Below, piece by piece: positions 8,353 to 15,809 of a stretch of 38,334 bases of DNA (position 1 is the first letter of the stretch; every line of letters begins with the position of its first letter). The translations under genes and the position numbers were made by a program. The notes beneath the pieces were generated by a model, which saw only the letters and a program-made list of their open reading frames with translations, ran no database searches and had not been told where the DNA came from. The DNA is from Clostridiaceae bacterium (GTDB taxonomy: Bacteria; Bacillota; Clostridia; Saccharofermentanales; DTU023). The stretch covers positions 1-38,334 of the forward strand of contig DUVN01000019.1 of NCBI GenBank assembly GCA_012841015.1, read 5' to 3'.

Positions 8353-8944
8353 CGATCAGCGACACCACCACGCCCTTAAAGATATTGAACGGGACGAAGA
8401 CCCACAAGATTAAGGTCGGCAAATCGTGTACAAGCGTGTTACCGGCTAGCCTTGCCGTCTCGACGATCTTGTCGAGCGTAAAACCCAACGCGGAAATATA
8501 GAACGGTATCGTAAAGAAGTAATTAATGAGAACGCCCGAGATGGTAAGAGCGACGGTACCCGCAGCCATCGAGATCAACGCTCCTTTTCTCGTTTTCTTG
8601 TAACGATAAATGAGACCCGCAACACCGACAAAGAAACTCGTCATGATGAAGTTCGCCAGCTCACCGACCATCATGGTATGAGACACCGGCAAATGCGCTA
8701 TATTCTTGACAAGCTCGACGGAGATGCCAGCAAGCGGCCCCATGGCGAATGCGGCGAGCAGCGCCGGAATCTCCGCAAAATCAAATTTCAAAAAACCCGG
8801 CATAAGCGGCAGTGAAATCTCAAGGTACATCAGCACGATCGCGACAGCCGACAAAATGCCTGTTTTCGCGATCCATTTGGCGCTCCTCATGCTCTTTCGT
8901 TCGCTTTGTCCAATCGCGTTCTTACGGACATCCAGATCACTCAT
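8309..8944 (-). CDS. ribU: Riboflavin ECF transporter substrate-binding subunit (RibU-like)
   Basis: 211 residues, strongly hydrophobic with about six membrane helices, the size of an ECF S component. The segment PGFLKFDFAEIPALLAAFAMGPLAG is the conserved RibU signature region. It would bind riboflavin and pair with a shared EcfT/EcfA module encoded elsewhere. An FMN riboswitch with its own terminator lies directly upstream, which supports flavin specificity. I chose the ATG at 8944, which follows GAGGAGGA; an in-frame ATG at 8989 lies inside the riboswitch terminator hairpin and is rejected. The gene tail is copied downstream as a decaying tandem array. Confidence 0.93.
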   Translation of the reverse strand: MSDLDVRKNAIGQSERKSMRSAKWIAKTGILSAVAIVLMYLEISLPLMPGFLKFDFAEIPALLAAFAMGPLAGISVELVKNIAHLPVSHTMMVGELANFIMTSFFVGVAGLIYRYKKTRKGALISMAAGTVALTISGVLINYFFTIPFYISALGFTLDKIVETARLAGNTLVHDLPTLILWVFVPFNIFKGVVVSLIVWLIYKKLSPLLHC

Positions 8945-8973
8945 TGCAAAATCCTCCTCATGATACGGAGCAT

Positions 8974-8998
8974 AAAAAAAGCCCCGCATACTCGGGGC
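8974..8998 (-). terminator. Riboswitch-controlled intrinsic terminator of ribU
   Basis: On the minus strand GCCCCG, a six-base loop and CGGGGC are followed directly by seven Ts (8980-8974). It lies between the FMN aptamer and the ribU start, where the expression platform of a transcription-attenuating riboswitch is expected. An upstream AGGTTC/GAACCT pairing (about 9001-9023) is a candidate for the competing structure. Confidence 0.85.
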
Positions 8999-9024
8999 GA
9001 AGGTTCAGTAAATGTAAGAACCTC

Positions 9025-9152
9025 TGTTTCCTCTCATTCAGACTATACTGCCGGCCTGGGATTCTCACCCAGTCATGCGATAGGCTCGCGGGCTTGTCCT
9101 CACTGAGGCATCACCGCCGATCGGGAATTTCACCCCGCCCCGGAAACAAGTA
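9025..9152 (-). ncRNA. FMN riboswitch (RFN element)
   Basis: The minus strand shows the conserved RFN blocks in order: GGGGCGGGGTGAAATTCCC, then GATCGGCGGTGATG, then AGCCCGCGAGCC, then GTGAGAATCCCAGGCCGGC, and finally AGTATAGTCTGAATGAGAGG. FMN binding is expected to favour the terminator at 8974-8998 and shut off ribU. Confidence 0.96.
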
Positions 9153-9186
9153 CATTGTATCAAAGTAAACGAGAAAATGGTAGCGA

Positions 9187-9212
9187 TCGCAGATCTCTAG
9201 TGAGATCTGCGA
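9187..9212 (-). terminator. Strong hairpin between nnr and the FMN riboswitch
   Basis: TCGCAGATCTC and GAGATCTGCGA form a perfect 11-bp stem around a 4-base loop. It lies about 115 bases after the nnr stop and just upstream of the riboswitch. Neither strand has a long U-tract directly after it, so function as a terminator is likely but not certain. The rest of 9213-9325 shows no gene. Confidence 0.5.
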
Positions 9213-9325
9213 GTAGTTGAAAAAATTGACAAAGCAGTGATAAACAGAGATCTCCGACCAATTTTGGCACGGCTAAGTCCCACCTAGAGAAAACCAAGTC
9301 TTAGAAGCAAAGCCAGTACTTTTGA

Positions 9326-10864
9326 TTAATAGATGATCGCCTCCCCCAGAGCGTTAATGACATCTTCAGGTGTCACAACTATCTCTGACAAAAAATTGTC
9401 TGAAGCGATATCGGCTGCCAACCCATGCAAATATACAGCGCGCGTCACAGCTGATTCGATTGAATCAGTCTGAGCGGCCAGTCCAGCAATCATTCCTGTC
9501 AAAACATCTCCCGATCCACCTTTAGCGAGTCCCACATTTCCGCTCCTATTGATGTAGGCATCACCGTTCGGCATCGCGATGACGGTTGCCATGCCTTTCA
9601 ATACGACGATCGATTGAGCTTTATCGGCCAAATAGCGTGCCGCCTCAAGGCGATCCTCGCGGAGAAGATCCGACGCCTCCGGCACTAAACGCAAAAATTC
9701 ACCTGGATGTGGCGTCAAAACAGCAGGCGGGAGCCCTTTTGCTGCGCGGGCGCGTAAGAGTTCGAAAGCGCCCGCCATACCGGCGAGCACATTTAACCCA
9801 TCTGCATCGATGATCACAGGAATATTGAGAGGAATTAGATGGCGAATCGCTTTTTCGACCCATGGCGCCTTGCCGGCTCCTATACCGATCGCGATGGCTG
9901 ACGGCTCAGGTAAATCTTTCTTTGTGCTCTCGCCTTCCGGAACAGTCGATAAAAGCGCCGACGGGATCGCTGCAGCCACCAGTGGCAAAGACGACTCAAC
10001 AGTACGCACCATCGTGTAGCCGACACCCATCTTCTGACCCGCCCTCGCAGCGAGGATCAGCGCGCCTGCCATACCTTCTGCACCTCCGATCAAGAGCATG
10101 CGACCGAATTGGCCCTTGTGCCCGTCGCGTGCACGACTAGGTACAGCACATGCCTCTTCGAGGGCAAGCACACGTCTGTCATCTCCGAGCATCTCGTCGA
10201 CGAATTCATCTGTCATGCTGATCGGACATAAAATAACTTCTCCTGCCATCATGCAGCCCGGGTGCGTCACATTGCCAATCTTTCGCCTTCCGAACGTAAT
10301 CGTCACGTCTGCAGTCAGAGTCTCAGGTACTGCAAAACCAGTGTTTGCATCGACACCGCTCGGTATATCGCAGGCGATAACGTGCGAACCTGATTCTTTC
10401 AGTGACGCAAGAAGAGAGAGAGCCTCTCGTGCAGAATCGGAAAGCGAACGCTTGACGTTAAATCCCGTCCCGTAGATCGCATCAACAACAAACCGCGCCT
10501 TTTTATTCAAAAGGACTTCCTTCTTCGTGATCACTTCACCGCCGAGCCGTTTATAGACCGTGCGGTTAATCTCTGCGTCGGGCGAGAGCTCTCTATCAGG
10601 ATACACGTCAAAGACGGCGACACGGTAACCCTTTGCCAATAATTGTCGCGCGCTTGCCCAACCGTCGCCCCCATTATTGCCGGCTCCTGTAAAAAAGATT
10701 GCGTCGTACTCGTTCCCCCGACAATGGACATTGACCCGGCTTGCGATAGCATCTGACATTCCTGAAGCAGCTTGTTCCATCAACAGGATAGAAGGAAGCC
10801 CTGTCACTTCGGAAAAGCGACGATCGAGTATCTGTTGTTGTTCTCTCGTTAGTAATCGTGTCAT
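9326..10864 (-). CDS. nnr: Bifunctional NAD(P)HX epimerase/dehydratase
   Basis: 512 residues. The N-terminal YjeF_N epimerase domain has GAGNNGGDGW at 60-69, and the C-terminal ribokinase-like ADP-dependent dehydratase domain has LTPHPGEFLRL and AKGGSGDVLTGMIAGL. Together they repair hydrated NADH and NADPH, the epimerase converting R to S forms and the dehydratase restoring the cofactor using ADP. The start at 10864 follows GGGAGGAGTAAG; the upstream GTG/ATG at 10900 lacks such a site. It appears to have its own promoter, since a terminator separates it from trxA. Confidence 0.95.
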   Translation of the reverse strand: MTRLLTREQQQILDRRFSEVTGLPSILLMEQAASGMSDAIASRVNVHCRGNEYDAIFFTGAGNNGGDGWASARQLLAKGYRVAVFDVYPDRELSPDAEINRTVYKRLGGEVITKKEVLLNKKARFVVDAIYGTGFNVKRSLSDSAREALSLLASLKESGSHVIACDIPSGVDANTGFAVPETLTADVTITFGRRKIGNVTHPGCMMAGEVILCPISMTDEFVDEMLGDDRRVLALEEACAVPSRARDGHKGQFGRMLLIGGAEGMAGALILAARAGQKMGVGYTMVRTVESSLPLVAAAIPSALLSTVPEGESTKKDLPEPSAIAIGIGAGKAPWVEKAIRHLIPLNIPVIIDADGLNVLAGMAGAFELLRARAAKGLPPAVLTPHPGEFLRLVPEASDLLREDRLEAARYLADKAQSIVVLKGMATVIAMPNGDAYINRSGNVGLAKGGSGDVLTGMIAGLAAQTDSIESAVTRAVYLHGLAADIASDNFLSEIVVTPEDVINALGEAIIY

Positions 10865-10950
10865 CTTACTCCTCCCAAGAAAGACCGTATAGCGATCCAT
10901 GCCTTCTACACATGTAGATCGATTATTTCAGATGGTATTTTTCTAACATC

Positions 10951-10979
10951 AGTATAAACACGACAATGTGTGATTTCCA
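10951..10979 (-). promoter_or_regulatory. Candidate nnr promoter
   Basis: On the minus strand TGGAAA and TATACT are separated by 17 bases. The -35 matches four of six and the -10 five of six consensus positions. It lies between the trxA terminator and nnr, as expected if nnr is transcribed separately. Confidence 0.4.
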
Positions 10980-10996
10980 TTAGATATCAATAAATT

Positions 10997-11040
10997 AAAA
11001 CCCACGCGACCTTCCGGTATCGCGTGGGTTTTTCTATCTC
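10997..11040 (-). terminator. Intrinsic terminator after trxA
   Basis: AAACCCACGCGA and TCGCGTGGGTTT form a perfect stem of about 12 bp with a roughly 10-base loop. Reading leftwards the stem is followed by TTTTAATTT; the other strand also has a short T run, so it may work in both directions. It follows the trxA stop by about 15 bases. Confidence 0.85.
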
Positions 11041-11057
11041 TTCACTTCGTTTCGTTG

Positions 11058-11378
11058 TCAGTCGATGTATTTGTCGAGAACTTTCGCAATCTCTTCGTAG
11101 GGACGTGCACCAATCATTTGATCGACAACCTTGCCGTTCTTGAAAAAGAATAGTGTCGGTATACTCATAACGCGATACTCCTGAGCGAGTGCACGTTCGT
11201 CATCTACGTTAACCTTTCCAATCAGCGCTTTTCCTTCATAGTTCTTAGCCAACTCCTCAATTGTGGGAGTGAGCATTTTACATGGACCACACCACACCGC
11301 CCAGAAATCGACAAGTACCGGCTTATCATTATCGGTGACCAATTCTTTGAAATTATTTTTTGTTAAAGTCGTAACCAT
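11058..11378 (-). CDS. trxA: Thioredoxin
   Basis: 106 residues, a single thioredoxin domain with the redox motif WCGPC (Cys30 and Cys33) and the cis-proline loop SIPTLFFF. It reduces protein disulfides in the cytoplasm using electrons from thioredoxin reductase, which is not in this window. The start at 11378 is chosen because AGGAG lies nine bases upstream; the ATG at 11387 overlaps that site. A terminator follows. A 22-codon ORF ends inside its ribosome binding region. Confidence 0.96.
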   Translation of the reverse strand: MVTTLTKNNFKELVTDNDKPVLVDFWAVWCGPCKMLTPTIEELAKNYEGKALIGKVNVDDERALAQEYRVMSIPTLFFFKNGKVVDQMIGARPYEEIAKVLDKYID

Positions 11379-11390
11379 TTTTTTCATCTC

Positions 11391-11459
11391 CTATTCATTT
11401 ATTGTTGCGCCAATATCTGGTGCATACCGACGGCGCCCACCTGTTGCATGATAGGCCAT
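11391..11459 (-). CDS. Candidate small ORF of 22 codons ahead of trxA
   Basis: An ATG ORF beginning MAYHATGG and ending GATINE. GGGAGG lies four bases before its ATG. Its TAG stop overlaps the AGGAG Shine-Dalgarno of trxA, an arrangement that allows translational coupling. The peptide is basic in the middle (GRRRY). I recognise no family. It could be a leader peptide, a small protein, or chance. Confidence 0.4.
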   Translation of the reverse strand: MAYHATGGRRRYAPDIGATINE

Positions 11460-11544
11460 ACCGCCTCCCTGTCGTAGTGTCACGCGTTACAAAACTGTCA
11501 AATGGCCAGCGCTACGACCTATCAACTCTCGTTGAAGGCGCCCA

Positions 11545-12537
11545 TTAAATGAATTCTTGTAAAATCGAGTTTTTTGGCACAAAAGAAGCATCGACCTTGG
11601 GTAATTGCTCACAAACATACGATAGGCGAACAGCCTCTTTGATCGCTCGTTTAAGATCAGAGTGCCCGCTCTCATTAATTGTATAGTTAGAAGGAGGGAG
11701 ATCGCCACGGAAAAACAGATCGAGTGATTTTTCAATCTCCGCTCGTGCCATCGGTGCGATCACCATGAATTCATACATAAGCACTGAGTTGATATAAAAA
11801 TCTGCCGCTTCCAAGTAACGCGGAATAAAATCACGCTCTGCCCGATCGATCATCGGCCAATAATCAATTGTATCGATCGCTGTCGCCGCACGCTTCCGGA
11901 CGTCGCGACTGACACGTCGCAAGATACGAATATCGCTCCCTGATAGCATGCGGCGATCGGAGAGCACGCGTCCATGCGGCATAATAAAATAGCTGAGGCG
12001 TTGTTCGCGTGGTATTTTCCCCATGACGATGTCGGACAGCCCATGTAGTCCCTCGACGAGAAGAACATCTTTATCAGTCAGAAGTATTCTTTTCTCCGGC
12101 TCATATAACCGAGCCCTTGTCGGGAAATGAAACGTCGGGATGGCAACTTCTTCACCTGCAAACAACTGTTCCAAGTCGCTTCCGAGCAATTCAAGATCGA
12201 GCGTTTCGACGCTTTCGTAATCAGGCCGTCCGTCTTGATCATATCGTAATTTTTCAGGGCGGTAATAATCGTCCAACTCGAGGTGATGGGCTCTCAACCC
12301 CGCCTCTGTGAGACGGCGCGCCATCAACATCGTCGACGTCGTCTTCCCGGACGATGTCGGACCCGATATGAACACAGCTCGAATATCGGGACGAGCGAGT
12401 ATATGATTCACGATCGTCGTGACCTGCTCGACAAAAAAAGCCTCCGATTTCCTCACGAACTCGGAAAATTTTCCAGAACCGAGATTGCTCTCAAGATCTT
12501 CTACAGTCAATACGATCAAGTCTGAAAATTCTGCCAT
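11545..12537 (-). CDS. Uridine kinase-like P-loop nucleoside kinase
   Basis: 330 residues. The P-loop GPTSSGKT is at 59-66, followed by LELDDYYRP (the Asp-rich kinase loop after strand 2) and LLVEGLHGL (Walker B region), the order seen in uridine kinase/phosphoribulokinase-type enzymes. Many clostridial relatives are about 550 residues with an N-terminal TGS/ThrRS-like region; this one has only about 50 residues before the P-loop. It probably phosphorylates a nucleoside such as uridine, but the substrate is not shown. It starts 37 bases after the TPM gene with GGAG eight bases ahead, so is probably co-transcribed with lemA and the TPM gene. Confidence 0.8.
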   Translation of the reverse strand: MAEFSDLIVLTVEDLESNLGSGKFSEFVRKSEAFFVEQVTTIVNHILARPDIRAVFISGPTSSGKTTSTMLMARRLTEAGLRAHHLELDDYYRPEKLRYDQDGRPDYESVETLDLELLGSDLEQLFAGEEVAIPTFHFPTRARLYEPEKRILLTDKDVLLVEGLHGLSDIVMGKIPREQRLSYFIMPHGRVLSDRRMLSGSDIRILRRVSRDVRKRAATAIDTIDYWPMIDRAERDFIPRYLEAADFYINSVLMYEFMVIAPMARAEIEKSLDLFFRGDLPPSNYTINESGHSDLKRAIKEAVRLSYVCEQLPKVDASFVPKNSILQEFI

Positions 12538-12574
12538 CTAAATTTCTCCACAAGATGTCTGCACTTACCGATCA

Positions 12575-13321
12575 CTACCAACCACCGGATGCGCCACCCC
12601 CACCAGATGAACCGCCTCCGAAGCCACCACCGGATGATCTACCTCCACCGCCTGACCAGCCGCCTCCACCGCCGTAGAAGCGCCCGCCGGACGAACCGCG
12701 CCCTCCTTTGAGGCTTAGAATGATTATGAAAACAACAAAAATTAAAAGATAAGGATACATCGATCTACTATTTTGATGCTGTACTTTCTGTGGAACATAC
12801 CCTTCCGCATCGATTTTTAAATCATATTCTTCTGCAACTAAGGTGATGATCGCATTGAATCCGTCAAGCACTCCGCCGTCATAATCATCTTGCTTGAAGC
12901 GCGGCGCAATGATGTCGCGGATGATACGGCCTGCCATCGCATCGGTGATGGCACCTTCCAATCCGTAGCCGACTTCGATCCTCAGTTTACGATCTTCCTT
13001 GGCGATAAGGAGCAGAACACCGTTGTTCTTGCTGCGACTTCCGATGCCCCACGTCCTAAAAATCTCAAGGGCTGCCTCTTCAATGCTATCGGTTCCGAGC
13101 GAGGGAATCACGGCGACCGCCACTTGTGCACCCGTTGAAGCGATCTGCTGATTCGTCGCTCGAATCGTCTGGCGCGTCTCATCGGACAGTGTCGCTGTCG
13201 CATCGAAGGCGAAATCATCTCCCGGATTCTTAGGAACAGTAAATCCCATAGAAAGCGGCAACAAGACAAGTAGTGCCGCGATCGCAAGCAGTGAATTTTT
13301 GCGCCTAATCGTCAAAATCAC
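12575..13321 (-). CDS. TPM-domain membrane protein (YgcG family)
   Basis: 248 residues. It has an N-terminal signal peptide (about 1-26, hydrophobic LLAIAALLVLLPLSMGF) and a TPM domain at about 30-160 with ALEIFRTWGIGSRSKNNGVLLLIAKEDRKLRIEVGYGLEG. A membrane helix lies near 185-202, followed by a C-terminal tail almost wholly Gly/Ser/Trp. The layout matches YgcG-type proteins, whose biochemical role is poorly defined. The start is a GTG with GAGG just upstream. It follows lemA by 20 bases, and the LemA/TPM pairing is very common in bacteria. Confidence 0.9.
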   Translation of the reverse strand: MILTIRRKNSLLAIAALLVLLPLSMGFTVPKNPGDDFAFDATATLSDETRQTIRATNQQIASTGAQVAVAVIPSLGTDSIEEAALEIFRTWGIGSRSKNNGVLLLIAKEDRKLRIEVGYGLEGAITDAMAGRIIRDIIAPRFKQDDYDGGVLDGFNAIITLVAEEYDLKIDAEGYVPQKVQHQNSRSMYPYLLIFVVFIIILSLKGGRGSSGGRFYGGGGGWSGGGGRSSGGGFGGGSSGGGGASGGW

Positions 13322-13341
13322 AATGGCCTCGTCTGACTCTA

Positions 13342-13914
13342 TTAAAAGCTGACTTCTGGCGGTGTATCAGTTCCAGGTTGCGCTTCGAACAGTGGTCGCG
13401 GCTCGTACCCGAACATAGCGGCAAACCATTTCCCTGGAATCGTCCTAACCGATCTGTTGTAACTCGCAACGGCCGTATTATAATCTTTCCTCGACACGGC
13501 GATTCTATTCTCAGTACCAGCCAATTCATCTTGGAGCGCAAGGAAATTCTGGTTCGCTTTCAAGTCAGGGTATGCCTCTACTGCGACATTAATCGCTGTT
13601 TGCAGTTCTCTATCAATCGATTCAAGCTCTGCAGGAGTCTCCGCTTGCAGATGCTTTGAGCGAAGCTCTGTCAAATCTGTGAGCACTTTCTCCTCATGGG
13701 AAGCGTACCCTTTCACTGTATTGACGAGATTAGGGATGAGATCGGCACGACGCTGATATTGCGTCTGTACTTGCCCCCACATCTCATTAATCTTCTCGTC
13801 TGCTTTGACGAAGCGATTGTGATACGTTATAAATGCGCCACCGATGATTACCGCGATCACAACGATCACAATGATACCTGTCTTCCGGGGATTTCTTTGT
13901 TTTTGTTCAGACAT
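13342..13914 (-). CDS. lemA: LemA family membrane protein
   Basis: 190 residues. One N-terminal membrane helix (about 12-30) is followed by the helical LemA core, including YQRRADLIPNLVNTVKGYASHE and the AVEAYPDLKANQNFLALQDELAGTENRIAVSRKDYN region, which define the family. Its molecular function is not established. ATG with AGGAG six bases upstream. It is the first gene of the lemA-TPM-kinase run. An 18-bp palindrome lies 64 bases upstream. Confidence 0.95.
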   Translation of the reverse strand: MSEQKQRNPRKTGIIVIVVIAVIIGGAFITYHNRFVKADEKINEMWGQVQTQYQRRADLIPNLVNTVKGYASHEEKVLTDLTELRSKHLQAETPAELESIDRELQTAINVAVEAYPDLKANQNFLALQDELAGTENRIAVSRKDYNTAVASYNRSVRTIPGKWFAAMFGYEPRPLFEAQPGTDTPPEVSF

Positions 13915-13977
13915 ATCGATCTCCTGTAAAAAGTCAACAGCAACCGATTATTCATCGTACCACGCCGCTGTCTTCCA

Positions 13978-13995
13978 AAAGTTCCAAGGAACTTT
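13978..13995. promoter_or_regulatory. 18-bp palindrome upstream of lemA
   Basis: AAAGTTCCAAGGAACTTT is a perfect palindrome, the size and symmetry of a dimeric repressor site. No regulator or clear promoter hexamers could be assigned. The rest of the 210-base gap 13915-14124 shows no gene. Confidence 0.4.
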
Positions 13996-14057
13996 GAAAA
14001 ATGTTTACTATGTTTTGCTCTTTATCATTTTCGAGCCAGTCTTACTTTTATTATAAA

Positions 14058-14073
14058 GCGACCTCTCAGCCGC
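14058..14073 (-). terminator. Weak possible terminator after the small membrane protein gene
   Basis: On the minus strand GCGGC and GTCGC form a five-pair stem (one G-U) around TGAGAG, followed by TTTATAAT. It is short and could be incidental. Confidence 0.3.
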
Positions 14074-14124
14074 ACATCATGGTAAAAGAATAGGCGCTTG
14101 TCACAGTTTAGATGGACTTATTGG

Positions 14125-14439
14125 TCACTTGTCCGCATCTTCCGCTGTCTCACCACGATCCTCAAGTCTATCTTCGCCGCCATCCGTGTATTCAGAACGG
14201 GGGAACGTAATCCTTGGATTCTCTTCGAACAGATACTGCCCTTCAGGATCAGCCACGGGTTCTTTTATGGTCTTCAATTTTATTTTAAGCAACACGGCAA
14301 ATACGATAATGACAACAATCGAAAGCGCAAGAAGCGAAAGATAAAAACATTTAGCTCTACGCCGCATGGCAGCTTCCGGTAATGTTTCTGATGCCATTTG
14401 GCCTTCTAGGTTGTTCCCTCTGCTTCTCTGACTAGGCAT
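14125..14439 (-). CDS. Hypothetical small single-pass membrane protein
   Basis: 104 residues with no family I recognise. A basic N-terminal part (RRRAKCF) precedes one strong membrane helix (LSLLALSIVVIIVFAVLLKI), then an acidic, polar tail rich in Glu/Asp (DGGEDRLEDRGETAEDADK). The charge pattern suggests the N-terminus inside and the acidic tail outside. The ATG at 14439 follows GGAG by eight bases and is preferred over 14505. It is 96 bases downstream of the MscS-type channel gene and may be co-transcribed with it. Confidence 0.65.
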   Translation of the reverse strand: MPSQRSRGNNLEGQMASETLPEAAMRRRAKCFYLSLLALSIVVIIVFAVLLKIKLKTIKEPVADPEGQYLFEENPRITFPRSEYTDGGEDRLEDRGETAEDADK

Positions 14440-14535
14440 TTTTTTCGCTCCATGATCCGTTGCACTACGTTGAACGCCGCATCTACCTACATCCTCTCGA
14501 TGCATGGAGCGGCTCGTCTTTCGATCTTCCTTTTG

Positions 14536-15693
14536 CTACCCTGTAACATCACCCTCATCTCCCATTAGAATAACGTGACTGGGGATGTAAAGATGGAGGT
14601 TCATCTCATCAGCAATCTTCAACATGCCGCGGTTAACCTCTGTTCTCGTCTTCCATGCCTCGTTAAAGTCTTCTCCTGTGAAATAGCGTACATACAGTTC
14701 CATACCGTCTGGTTTGAGGTTATTCAATTCAATAAACTGTACCGACAAGATCTGTTCACATTCATCGAGTAGCGTGGCGACGCGTTCACGGAATTCATCA
14801 CACTGTTCCGGCGACATCTCCCACGGCAGAGTGAGCGTAATCTCGGCGCGTCGAACTGTCCGATTCGAGGAATTGATAATCACTGCATTCGCAAGCTCTT
14901 TATTCGGAATCGACATAAGAGCCCCCTCAAACATTCTCAATTTACTTGAGCGCATTCCAATTTCCTCGACAGTTCCCTCACCATGTGTCGTTATAATCCA
15001 ATCGCCGACCTTGAAAGGCTCATCGAGCAGCAACGCTAAACTACCCAAGAAGTTTGCGAGCAAATCTTGTGAAGCAAGCGATATGGCAAGGCCACCGATC
15101 CCTAGTCCCGTCACAAGCCCCGTGATGTTTTTCACCCACAGGGATAGAACGACAAAAACACCAATCACGATGATCGCCACTCGCGTCATCGATACGACAA
15201 ACCTAGCCCCCGTGTCACCGATCGGTAGACCTGACTTTGAGGGACGTCGCATGATGATGATCCCGATAAACATGGCCGTTTTATACAACAGCCAAAAAGC
15301 GACCATCGTTACGATCGTATCAACAATACGCAACAGTAATGTGAACCAGCGTTCCGGAATAAATGTCGCTAGCTTGGCAGAGACAGAAAGTAAAATGGCA
15401 GGAAAAAGACATCCTAAAGGATTTGTCATCTCCTTGCGCATCAAATCGTACGCTTCAGGATGTCGGCGTTTTGTCCTTACCAGTAAAAGGCGCAGCACAC
15501 CCCGAGCGATCGGTCTTTTCAAGATGAAAAAGAAAATTGCAAGAGCAAGCAATATGGCGCTTGGAAGCCAATTTTCTAATGCCCATCGATCGACAGCTTC
15601 AACACTTCCATCCGTAGCGGTCAGAACCACTCGAAACAAGGGGGTGGCTGTGAATCGGTTAAGTATCGTGGCGAGCGGCGCCTGATTCAACAT
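14536..15693 (-). CDS. Small-conductance mechanosensitive channel (MscS family)
   Basis: 385 residues. Several membrane helices precede the conserved pore-lining helix and beta-domain junction (GLGIGGLAISLASQDLLANFLGSLALLLDEPFKVGDWI), followed by the MscS beta domain (GTVEEIGMRSSKLR, SIPNKELANAVIINSS) and a cytosolic C-terminal domain. Such channels open on membrane tension to release solutes during osmotic downshock. The ATG at 15693 follows GAGGATC by nine bases; a TTG at 15711 in the same frame is less likely. The gene lies 116 bases downstream of clpC on the same strand. Confidence 0.92.
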   Translation of the reverse strand: MLNQAPLATILNRFTATPLFRVVLTATDGSVEAVDRWALENWLPSAILLALAIFFFILKRPIARGVLRLLLVRTKRRHPEAYDLMRKEMTNPLGCLFPAILLSVSAKLATFIPERWFTLLLRIVDTIVTMVAFWLLYKTAMFIGIIIMRRPSKSGLPIGDTGARFVVSMTRVAIIVIGVFVVLSLWVKNITGLVTGLGIGGLAISLASQDLLANFLGSLALLLDEPFKVGDWIITTHGEGTVEEIGMRSSKLRMFEGALMSIPNKELANAVIINSSNRTVRRAEITLTLPWEMSPEQCDEFRERVATLLDECEQILSVQFIELNNLKPDGMELYVRYFTGEDFNEAWKTRTEVNRGMLKIADEMNLHLYIPSHVILMGDEGDVTG

Positions 15694-15809
15694 ATGTCTG
15701 ATCCTCAACAAACTATAATCTACGTCCCGCGATTACCAGTATATACTAAATGCAGTCGCCGCTCTTAACTAAGATTAAGTCAAAAATGGCTTGCTGATCG
15801 TGCTTATTC

